This document shows, piece by piece, positions 1-6,949 of a stretch of 42,418 bases of DNA. Source of the stretch: Fimenecus sp045613065 (GTDB lineage: Bacteria; Bacillota; Clostridia; Oscillospirales; Acutalibacteraceae); assembly GCA_045613065.1 (NCBI GenBank), contig JAZLAH010000045.1:1-42418 (forward strand), read 5' to 3'. The notes beneath the pieces are model-generated. The model saw only the letters and a program-made list of their open reading frames with translations, did not search any database and was not told the origin of the DNA. A program made the position numbers and the translations under genes. Numbering within the stretch: position 1 is the first letter of the stretch; the number at the start of each line of letters is the position of its first letter.

Positions 1-1787
1 ACCTTATCACCCTCACGGAAAAGACGATAACCTGTGTTATACTCTCTTTTGTCTTTTGACGGAGGATTTATTGCCTCCTGCAAGACAGCATTAAGATTAA
101 CTGTGCCTGTGTCACCCTTTTTTGAAGGACAAAGCACCTGAATCTGTGACATAGGGTCAAAGGAATAAGCATTGGGAAGTCTTGTTGTTGTAAGCTCTTT
201 TATTGTCCTTACAGCATCTGACGGGAAATTCCGTTGAAGCAGATAAAAATCTCCCTCTTTATTATCAGTCTTGATTTTATAACCATTAACAATGGCGTGA
301 GCATTTTTAACAATATTACTCTCCATTGACTGTCGGAAAATTTCCTTTAACTGAACAACCGGAATAATACCACTATCAATCAAATCCTTAAGCACATTAC
401 CGGGACTTACTGATGGTAACTGGTCACTGTCTCCTACCATAATGAGTCTGCAACCAAAGGGAAGCGCATCTAAAAGACTTGAGAAAAGGAAAATATCTAC
501 CATAGACATTTCATCAACAATAATTGCCTGACAATCAAGAGGATTACGAAGATTTCTTTTAAAAACAGGTTTATCTCCCTCTCCCCACTCAACTTCTAAA
601 AGTCTGTGAATCGTTGTTGCCGTTCTACCAGTAGTTTCTGTCATTCTCTGTGCTGCACGACCTGTTGGTGCACAAAGAGCAATATCAAGAAAGTCCTTTT
701 CAAACATGCTAATGATTCCATTAAGAGTTGTTGTTTTACCTGTACCAGGACCACCAGTAAGAATGAGCACACCTTTATTTACAGCGGTAATAATAGCCTC
801 CTTTTGCAATTCTGCAAACTCAATATTACATGATTTTTCTATTTTATTAATATGAGCAGCAACATCAATAGGATTTTCCGGTGGGAATTTGAGTAAAACC
901 TTAAGTCTATTGGCTATTCCTTTTTCAGCATGATATGCTTCAGGTAAGAAAATAAAATCTCTTTCACCAATTTTTTCAACGACTACTCTACCAGATTTCA
1001 CAAGATTATCAACTGATATTTCAATGTTATCTCTTGTTTCACTTAAAAGACTTCCCGATGGTTCAAAAATCTTTTCTAACGGAAGACACGTATGACCATT
1101 ATTATAATTATGTCTTATAACATAGATAATACCTGCTTCAGTTCGATATTTTGATTCTGGTTTTTGTGGCAATAATTCAGCAATTTGTTCAGCACGTTCA
1201 AATGAAATTCTTTTTTCGCCTTCACATAATATGTATGGATTATTTTCAATAATTTCAACTGCACTATTACCTAATTTATCGTATGCAATCAAGCACTCGT
1301 TTGTATTAAGACCATATTTAGAAAGATTGATAATAAGTGCTCTTGTCGATGATTGACGACTGTACTCCTTGCCTATTTTTTTTGCTTTTTCAAGTGAAAT
1401 ACCTCTGATTTCAGCAAGTCTTTCCGGTTCATTTTCAAGTATATTAAAGGTTTTTTCACCAAATCTATCAATAATTTTTAAAGCAGTTGATTCTCGAATG
1501 CCCTTTATAACACCACTTGCAAGATAATGATACAAATCCTCAACAGTTTCAGGCAAAAGTTCATTACAGAATTCAGCCTTAAACTGCCTTCCGTAAACAG
1601 AATGGTAAGCATAGTCACCTACTAATTCAACTTTATCACCCAATTTTAAATCAGGTGCTGTACCGACAACTATAAGTTCTTCTTCACCTGTATCAACAGC
1701 AAACACCGTATAACCATTCGTATCGTTTCGAAAAGTTATATCATTAACTGTACCTTTTAACTTTATTTTTGTTTCAAATTCGTCCAT
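1..1787 (-). CDS. recD2: RecD2-type ATP-dependent DNA helicase (3' end beyond window)
   Basis: The minus-strand frame stays open from the ATG at 1787 to the window edge, giving 595 residues of a protein usually near 740, so the C-terminal helicase part is cut off by the window and the gene is not broken. An N-terminal OB-like region and helix-hairpin-helix repeats precede a RecA-like motor. Visible motor motifs are Walker A GGPGTGKTTT near residue 345, CAPTGRAA, Walker B VDEMSMVD, and GDSDQLPSV. RecD2 is a 5'-3' superfamily 1B helicase found in bacteria without RecBCD and acts in DNA repair and replication-fork maintenance. The start overlaps the end of the upstream small membrane-protein gene by 14 bp, so the two are probably translationally coupled from the promoter at 2135-2163. 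Identification is firm. Confidence 0.95.
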   Translation of the reverse strand, partial: MDEFETKIKLKGTVNDITFRNDTNGYTVFAVDTGEEELIVVGTAPDLKLGDKVELVGDYAYHSVYGRQFKAEFCNELLPETVEDLYHYLASGVIKGIRESTALKIIDRFGEKTFNILENEPERLAEIRGISLEKAKKIGKEYSRQSSTRALIINLSKYGLNTNECLIAYDKLGNSAVEIIENNPYILCEGEKRISFERAEQIAELLPQKPESKYRTEAGIIYVIRHNYNNGHTCLPLEKIFEPSGSLLSETRDNIEISVDNLVKSGRVVVEKIGERDFIFLPEAYHAEKGIANRLKVLLKFPPENPIDVAAHINKIEKSCNIEFAELQKEAIITAVNKGVLILTGGPGTGKTTTLNGIISMFEKDFLDIALCAPTGRAAQRMTETTGRTATTIHRLLEVEWGEGDKPVFKRNLRNPLDCQAIIVDEMSMVDIFLFSSLLDALPFGCRLIMVGDSDQLPSVSPGNVLKDLIDSGIIPVVQLKEIFRQSMESNIVKNAHAIVNGYKIKTDNKEGDFYLLQRNFPSDAVRTIKELTTTRLPNAYSFDPMSQIQVLCPSKKGDTGTVNLNAVLQEAINPPSKDKREYNTGYRLFREGDK

Positions 1788-2118
1788 CAAAATAATCCTT
1801 TAAATAATCATTTTTCACATAATAAATGCCATTACATTCCTTGCAAATTTCCAGAAGTTGTTCTTTTTCATCATCATTCACACCATAATCAAGAATAATA
1901 ATTTTGCTGTGAACATCTTCACCAAGAATATTTAATCTCATTCGCATACCATATGCTTTCTTACGAATCTGCGTTGACGACTTATTGCAAGGAATTATAA
2001 CATAATAATCTTCTTTTTGTTTTGGTACTAATAATTTTAACATAATCACATAACAAAATGCAACAGTTCCGAAAAGTATCAATATAACAAAAAGAGACCA
2101 TATAATTGAATCAAGCAT
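1774..2118 (-). CDS. Small membrane-anchored protein of unknown function
   Basis: This 114-residue protein has one N-terminal hydrophobic segment (about residues 4-30), then a short basic stretch and a soluble domain of about 80 residues that should be cytosolic. The soluble part has alternating beta-like and helical segments (YYVIIPC, KIIILDYG, NGIYYVKNDYL) and reads like a small Rossmann-like or nucleotidyl/glycosyl-transferase-like fold, but no catalytic motif is recognised. The gene has a good promoter (2135-2163) and an SD (GAGGTGA) just before the ATG. It runs 14 bp into recD2, a coupling that suggests co-expression rather than shared function. I do not assign a role. Confidence 0.8.
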   Translation of the reverse strand: MLDSIIWSLFVILILFGTVAFCYVIMLKLLVPKQKEDYYVIIPCNKSSTQIRKKAYGMRMRLNILGEDVHSKIIILDYGVNDDEKEQLLEICKECNGIYYVKNDYLKDYFDGRI

Positions 2119-2134
2119 AAAATCACCTCATCAC

Positions 2135-2163
2135 ATTATATGGTCTTTTATTTATTCTGTTAA
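2135..2163 (-). promoter_or_regulatory. Sigma-A-type promoter for the small membrane protein and recD2
   Basis: On the minus strand TTAACA is followed by a 17-bp spacer and a perfect TATAAT. Transcription would start near 2128, leaving a short leader with the SD GAGGTGA before the ATG at 2118. Confidence 0.7.
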
Positions 2164-2167
2164 ATTG

Positions 2168-3472
2168 TTATCTACTGTTTGCAACTTCTACTACTGAGAA
2201 ATAGAAATCATCATATGATGTTGGATAATCTCTTGTACCACAGAAGTCAAAATGGTCAGTACCTTCAAGTGTTTCCATATAATACCATCTTCCTGGTTCA
2301 ATAGTCTCTCCATTAGCTATGCTTTCTTCATAACTTTTTGCAGTTTCAGCATCACATTCAGGATACAAAGCACTTGCAAGTGGAACAATTCCGTCGTGAG
2401 CAGCCCAATTACCTTCTATTGTTATTCCATCATAAGTTTTGCCTTCTGACAACAACATCATACCTGAAGAAATATAGAAAATTGGTGTAACAGTTTTATT
2501 TATAATCTGTGGACCATTTTCATATAGCTCATTAGTCGCTGATGTACTATATGAATAATAGTATGTGTTTGGTGCAAGTTTAATTTTTTCATTAAGTTCT
2601 TTTGCACCTCTTATGGTCAAATCATAGTAGCAATTATCTTCAGCATAATAGTACTCACTAACACTTCTCATATTAATATTTGTACGATATTCACCTTGTG
2701 CAGGTGTAAGACCAAAATGACTCATCTGAAGTGAGAAAACAAGAAAATTATTACCAAGTGTTGAACCAATTACATTATAAAGGAAACATACACCGTAAAG
2801 TGGATAACCAGGGTCATAGAGAATATTAGCAACCTGAGTTCCGTTATGAGGACTTGAAAGAGTTATACAAGAGTGTACACTATCATTTCCTCCCTTGAAT
2901 AAAGGACTTAAATCATCACCTGAAACAGCAATTTCTTCTTCACAACCAAATGCCATTAAAGATGTGAAAAGTCTTATTGTTTCGCCACCAAAAGAATGAC
3001 CAACAAGGTTAATTTTATCCTTGTGGTTCCAAGGTTCTCCCATTAAAGCATTTCCTTCATAAGTAAATCCATATCTATCGTGATTATGTGCCTTTGAATG
3101 TGCTTCACCATAATCAACAACTGTTCCTGTAAGTTGTGCATAAAGTTCACAAGCTCTGTCCCATGCACTGTTCAAAGGACCTACTTCAGCAGCATATGCT
3201 TCTACACCCTGTTCATTAAGCATTTTAATAAAATCCGTATCGGAAAGTGAAAGACCACCACCCCAATAAGGTGATAATGAATAGAACTGATTAGATGGTC
3301 CCCAACCACCCATACCATGAACAAAAACATATGGATAATCTGTTACAAAATTTGTTTTATTCACAGGACGAGCCTGAACATCATTATCAGAACCAACACA
3401 AGCTGATGCAGGAACAACTGCGATAGAAAACAAAATAGCGACTGTTAACATAGCAACTAAAAATTTTTTCAT
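2168..3472 (-). CDS. Secreted triacylglycerol lipase, family I.5-like
   Basis: A 434-residue exported lipase with an alpha/beta-hydrolase fold. Residues 1-25 form a signal peptide (lysines, hydrophobic core, ASA). The oxyanion-hole motif VFVHGMGGWG follows near residue 50, and the nucleophile elbow GHSFGG puts the catalytic Ser near 160. The segment VDYGEAHSKAHNHDRYG resembles the zinc-binding insertion of Geobacillus/Bacillus L1 lipases. Near the C-terminus AHDGIVPLASA and GTDHFDFCG match the catalytic Asp and His regions. The ATG at 3472 is preferred to one three codons upstream because AAAGGA then lies 8 nt away. It has its own promoter at 3501-3529, just downstream of the RNase P terminator. 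It probably hydrolyses fatty-acid esters outside the cell; substrate preference is not visible. Confidence 0.85.
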   Translation of the reverse strand: MKKFLVAMLTVAILFSIAVVPASACVGSDNDVQARPVNKTNFVTDYPYVFVHGMGGWGPSNQFYSLSPYWGGGLSLSDTDFIKMLNEQGVEAYAAEVGPLNSAWDRACELYAQLTGTVVDYGEAHSKAHNHDRYGFTYEGNALMGEPWNHKDKINLVGHSFGGETIRLFTSLMAFGCEEEIAVSGDDLSPLFKGGNDSVHSCITLSSPHNGTQVANILYDPGYPLYGVCFLYNVIGSTLGNNFLVFSLQMSHFGLTPAQGEYRTNINMRSVSEYYYAEDNCYYDLTIRGAKELNEKIKLAPNTYYYSYSTSATNELYENGPQIINKTVTPIFYISSGMMLLSEGKTYDGITIEGNWAAHDGIVPLASALYPECDAETAKSYEESIANGETIEPGRWYYMETLEGTDHFDFCGTRDYPTSYDDFYFSVVEVANSR

Positions 3473-3500
3473 ATAAATCATCCTTTACTTTTATAAACTT

Positions 3501-3529
3501 ATTTTAAAAATAATTTTTAGATTTGTCAA
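3501..3529 (-). promoter_or_regulatory. Sigma-A-type promoter for the lipase gene
   Basis: A perfect TTGACA, a 17-bp spacer and TAAAAT on the minus strand, ending about 30 bp upstream of the lipase ATG. The -35 box abuts the U-run of the RNase P terminator, so the two units are separate. Confidence 0.8.
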
Positions 3530-3562
3530 TAAAAAAATAACAGAGCACTTATGTACCCTGTT
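3528..3562 (-). terminator. Rho-independent terminator of rnpB
   Basis: The minus strand reads AACAGGG, loop, CTCTGTT, then a run of seven T after one A. It lies just after the 3' end of RNase P RNA. Confidence 0.8.
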
Positions 3563-3568
3563 ATAAAA

Positions 3569-3896
3569 ATGAGTAAATCTGTAAGCCGAGTTCTGTCGTT
3601 TAAGGCAATTATCTATCTGCGATATGTGTTGCCACATACCTGAAGCCATCTTTCGGAGTATCTGCCCAGCTGACAACTCCAATCGATGTTGCATCGGGTA
3701 GGGTTTGCTCGGCCGTTACATCTCTGCAACGCCGGTGAGCTCTTACCTCACCTTTCCACCCTTACCGTAAAAACGGCGGTTATTCTCTATGCACTTTCCC
3801 TAAGGTCACCCTCGGCGGCCGTTAGCCGTTACCCTGCTGTATGATGCTCGGACTTTCCTCACAAGTAAATACCTGCGCAACTGCCCAACTTACTCA
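3569..3896 (-). ncRNA. rnpB: RNase P RNA
   Basis: This is the catalytic RNA of RNase P, which matures tRNA 5' ends. On the minus strand the universally conserved blocks appear in order: GAGGAAAGTCCGAGC near the 5' end, AGGGTGGAAAGGTGAGGTAA in the middle, and ACAGAACTCGGCTTACAG near the 3' end. The ends pair as ATGAGTAA with TTACTCAT (helix P1), which fixes the boundaries to within a few bases. At about 328 nt it is on the compact side. It lies 7 nt after the stop codon of the HAD gene, so its promoter must be inside that gene's 3' end (see 3908-3916). Confidence 0.95.
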
Positions 3897-3903
3897 TTAA
3901 TTA

Positions 3904-4491
3904 TTAAATTTTAACACCGTCTTTTTTAGTCTGAGTAATCTTATTACCATCAACCATAAATACATTTTTTGAAATATCCATCATAGGTTTATCTGCCATT
4001 GAATCTGTATAAAAATCGTCAATAATAACATCACCATAAATGGAACGGAATACCTCAAGTTTATGTTCTTTATAACAAATGCTGTTTATTTCACCTTTTA
4101 TCGGGTCAATATCAGAGCCGATATAGTGTTTGATTCCAATTCGGTCACATATAATTTTCAATAAGCAATATGGACAACCCGAAACAACAACATCGTCTTC
4201 CTGTTGAATATCGAAATAAATCTGTTTTACTTTCTTTTCATTGATATTCCAGAAATTTTCAAATTCATCATAAATGTTATCGTATTTCTGACAATACTCT
4301 TTAAAAGTAGCACCATAACTTGCCATTGCTTCTTCAACAGTGATTTTATCGAATTTATAACGAACAAAATCTTTTATAAATTTAGGTGCAAATTTGATAA
4401 TAGTTTTAAAATCTTTCTTTAAAAAATAAAGAAAAACATCCATTATACTTTCGCCATCATAAATTGTATTATCAAAATCAAATACTCTCAT
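3904..4491 (-). CDS. HAD-superfamily (HAD-IB type) phosphatase
   Basis: A 195-residue protein beginning MRVFDFDNTIYDGES. DFDNT is HAD motif I (DxDxT) with the nucleophile Asp at residue 5. Motif II is probably VVSGCP near residue 103, and the last motif is IIDDFYTDSMADKP, a form of the (S/T)DSxxDxP signature. The 80-residue helical insertion after motif I matches the C1 cap of the HAD-IB group (SerB/PSP-like). The substrate is a small phosphorylated metabolite or lipid head group and cannot be read from sequence. It is 3 bp from the TPM gene upstream and probably ends the lemA-TPM-HAD transcript; rnpB follows immediately. Confidence 0.8.
   Translation of the reverse strand: MRVFDFDNTIYDGESIMDVFLYFLKKDFKTIIKFAPKFIKDFVRYKFDKITVEEAMASYGATFKEYCQKYDNIYDEFENFWNINEKKVKQIYFDIQQEDDVVVSGCPYCLLKIICDRIGIKHYIGSDIDPIKGEINSICYKEHKLEVFRSIYGDVIIDDFYTDSMADKPMMDISKNVFMVDGNKITQTKKDGVKI
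3908..3916 (-). promoter_or_regulatory. Possible extended -10 promoter of rnpB inside the HAD gene end
   Basis: The minus strand reads TGTTAAAAT, an extended -10 (TG-N-TAAAAT), about 12 bp upstream of the inferred RNase P RNA 5' end. No good -35 box is seen, which is acceptable for extended -10 promoters. Confidence 0.4.
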
Positions 4492-4494
4492 AAA

Positions 4495-5316
4495 TTAAAA
4501 ACCTCGTGATGAGCCGCCGCCACCGAAAGAGCCTCCACCACCTCGGAATCCACCGCCTCCGCCGGAGAAACCTCCTCTTGAGCCACCTGAGAAACCACCG
4601 TAGAATGTAGTGCCACGATAACTTCTTCCACCGCCGTGATAAGTACCACCGCTACCTGGACCATTACCCAGGAATTTATCAAATACAAGTGCAACAACTA
4701 CAATAATTGCAACAATAAATAATCCAATAAAAAGAGTAGTAATTTCGTCTTCGTCAGATTCATCAGGAATTTCTTCATAGGTGTCGTAATAGTTTATTTC
4801 ATAATCAGAATTAAGTTCAACTCCATATTCTTCACAGACAACATATACAACTGCTTTATAAGCTTCTAATAAACCTGTTGAAAAATCATTATCAGAAAGG
4901 TACGGAATTGCATATTCATCAAGTATTCTGCCTGTTCCTGCGTCTGTTAAACAGCCTTCAAGTCCGTAACCTACCTGAATTGTAACCTCTCTGTCATTTA
5001 CGGAAAGCAAAAGTACAACACCATTGTTGGTTTCCTCACTTCCCACGCCCCATTTACGACCTAATTCAAGAGCGTAATCGTTAACTTCATATCCGTCAAG
5101 TGAATCAACAGTTACGACAACAATCTGTGCTGAAGTCTGCAAATACAAATCAGCACCGATTTTCATAATTGCCTGCTCATCTTCTTCACTTATGACATCA
5201 GCAAAGTCGTTGACGAAGAAATCATTTGTAGGTTCAGGAATATTGATAGCAAAAGACGAAAAAGACAGGGATAAAATTAAAATCAGAACACTGACAAGTG
5301 TAAATACCTTTTTCAT
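4495..5316 (-). CDS. TPM-domain membrane protein (YgcG family)
   Basis: A 273-residue exported membrane protein. Residues 1-23 are a signal peptide, and 30-165 form a TPM domain (FVNDFADVISEEDEQ, QIVVVTVDSLDG, WGVGSEETNNGVVLLLS, VGYGLEG, the family's usual landmarks). An acidic linker follows, then one transmembrane segment at about 193-214 and a very Gly/Ser-rich tail ending GGGGSSRGF. TPM domains are linked to photosystem II repair in plants and are of unclear activity in bacteria. They are typically encoded next to LemA, as here (11 bp apart), so the two probably act together at the membrane. The family call is firm and the function unknown. Confidence 0.88.
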   Translation of the reverse strand: MKKVFTLVSVLILILSLSFSSFAINIPEPTNDFFVNDFADVISEEDEQAIMKIGADLYLQTSAQIVVVTVDSLDGYEVNDYALELGRKWGVGSEETNNGVVLLLSVNDREVTIQVGYGLEGCLTDAGTGRILDEYAIPYLSDNDFSTGLLEAYKAVVYVVCEEYGVELNSDYEINYYDTYEEIPDESDEDEITTLFIGLFIVAIIVVVALVFDKFLGNGPGSGGTYHGGGRSYRGTTFYGGFSGGSRGGFSGGGGGFRGGGGSFGGGGSSRGF

Positions 5317-5327
5317 ATCTTCAACAA

Positions 5328-5894
5328 TTATTCAAAATCGACTGTTGGAACAGTCTCTATCTCGCTTGTTATTTCGAATAAATCAACTTTTTCGAAACCA
5401 AATAATCCAGCAAAAATTACATTAGGGAATTTTTTAATAGTAGCATTATAATCTGTTGCTTTATCATTATAATCCTTACGAGCAACTGAAAGTCTGTTTT
5501 CTGTACCTGCAATTTCATCTTGTAATGCGATAAAATTCTTATCTGCTTTAAGTTCAGGATAATTTTCCACAACAACTAAAAGTCTTGAAAAAGCCTCTGT
5601 AAAAGTTTCATTTACTTCTGTATATTCTTCAGGAGTTGATGCTGAATTGAGCTTTGCTCTTGCATCGGCAAGTGCTGTATATACGCCTTCTTCGTGTGCA
5701 GCATATCCCTTAACAGTATTTACAAGGTTAGGAATCAAATCTGCTCTACGCTGAAGCTGAACCTTAATTTGTGCATCTGCATTTTCAACATTAGCCTGTT
5801 TAACAACAAGTTCATTGTAAGATGAAACTAAACTACCACCAAGAATTGCGATAACTGCAACGATTGCAATTACAATAATTAAGACTTTTTTCAT
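5328..5894 (-). CDS. lemA: LemA family protein
   Basis: A 188-residue protein with an N-terminal transmembrane anchor (residues 4-24) and a helical extracellular domain. The family signatures SYNELVVKQANVENADAQI, QLQRRADLIPNLVNTVKGYA and the C-terminal YNATIKKFPNVIFAGLFGF are all present, and length is typical. LemA proteins are membrane-anchored helical-bundle proteins of unsettled function, often paired with TPM proteins. The gene follows galE by 35 bp with no clear terminator, so it may be read through from the sortase/galE run. The SD GAAAGGATG is well placed. Confidence 0.92.
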   Translation of the reverse strand: MKKVLIIVIAIVAVIAILGGSLVSSYNELVVKQANVENADAQIKVQLQRRADLIPNLVNTVKGYAAHEEGVYTALADARAKLNSASTPEEYTEVNETFTEAFSRLLVVVENYPELKADKNFIALQDEIAGTENRLSVARKDYNDKATDYNATIKKFPNVIFAGLFGFEKVDLFEITSEIETVPTVDFE

Positions 5895-5929
5895 TTAAAA
5901 TCATCCTTTCATTTTAACATTATTAAAAA

Positions 5930-6949
5930 TTAGTCATCAAATCCGTTTGGGTTATTACTCTGCCATCTCCATGAATCTTCGCACATTTCAAGAAGGTCTC
6001 TTTCAGCTTTCCAACCAAGTTCTTCAAATGCTTTTGTAGCGTTTGAGTAACAAACATCAAGGTCACCAGGACGACGAGGAGCAATCTTATATTCAATTTT
6101 CTGTCCTGATGCCTGTTCAAATGCTTTAACAATATCAAGAACGCTGTATCCATTACCTGTACCAAGGTTATACACATTAACCTTTGGTTCATCCTTAAGA
6201 ATCTTTTCAACTGCTTTAACGTGGCCAAGTGCCAAGTCAACAACATGGATATAGTCTCTAACACCTGTACCGTCAGGAGTATTGTAGTCATCACCAAAAA
6301 CATTGAGATATGGTAATTTACCAATAGCAACCTGAGTAATATATGGCATAAGGTTGTTTGGAATTCCATTTGGATTTTCACCGATACGACCACTCTTATG
6401 AGCACCAATTGGATTGAAATAACGAAGAAGAGTTACTGCCCAATCACTGTCTGCCTTATGGAAATCATCAAGAATAATCTCAATCATATACTTTGTTGTA
6501 CCATAAGGATTTGTTGTTCCACCTGTTTTCATATCTTCCTTAAGTGGTGAAATATTATTCATACCATAAACTGTAGCAGAAGAACTGAAAACAATCTTTT
6601 TACAGTTATACTCAGCCATAACCTCACAAAGAGCCAATGTACCACCAATGTTATTATCATAATACATTAATGGTTCTCTACAACTTTCTCCAACTGCCTT
6701 GAGTCCTGCAAAATGGATACAAGCATCAATTTTATGATTTTCAAATACTCTACGCATATTCTCTTTATCACGAATATCGTAAGGATAAAATGAAAAATCT
6801 TTTCCTGTTAATTCCTTTACTCTATCAAGAGATTTTTCACTTGAATTGTAAAGATTATCAACTATAACAATTTCATATCCTGAATTTAAAAGTTCAACAC
6901 AAGTGTGAGAACCGATAAAACCTGCTCCGCCTGTAACTAAAATACTCAT
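5930..6949 (-). CDS. galE: UDP-glucose 4-epimerase
   Basis: A 339-residue short-chain dehydrogenase-type epimerase that interconverts UDP-glucose and UDP-galactose using bound NAD. The N-terminal TGGAGFIG is the dinucleotide-binding loop. The catalytic set is Ser 123-124 in FSSSATVYG and Tyr149/Lys153 in NPYGTTKYMIE. RYFNPIGAHKSG and RRPGDLD are standard GalE motifs, and length is normal. Its ATG overlaps the stop of the SpoIID-fusion gene by 4 bp (ATGA), so it is translated with that operon, and a good GGGAGG SD is present. Placement suggests supply of sugar nucleotides for wall or surface polymers, but housekeeping sugar use is equally possible. Confidence 0.96.
   Translation of the reverse strand: MSILVTGGAGFIGSHTCVELLNSGYEIVIVDNLYNSSEKSLDRVKELTGKDFSFYPYDIRDKENMRRVFENHKIDACIHFAGLKAVGESCREPLMYYDNNIGGTLALCEVMAEYNCKKIVFSSSATVYGMNNISPLKEDMKTGGTTNPYGTTKYMIEIILDDFHKADSDWAVTLLRYFNPIGAHKSGRIGENPNGIPNNLMPYITQVAIGKLPYLNVFGDDYNTPDGTGVRDYIHVVDLALGHVKAVEKILKDEPKVNVYNLGTGNGYSVLDIVKAFEQASGQKIEYKIAPRRPGDLDVCYSNATKAFEELGWKAERDLLEMCEDSWRWQSNNPNGFDD

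Noticed and set aside
3491..3694. 67-residue minus-strand open frame
   Set aside because: It lies inside RNase P RNA and its terminator; conserved RNA blocks explain the sequence.
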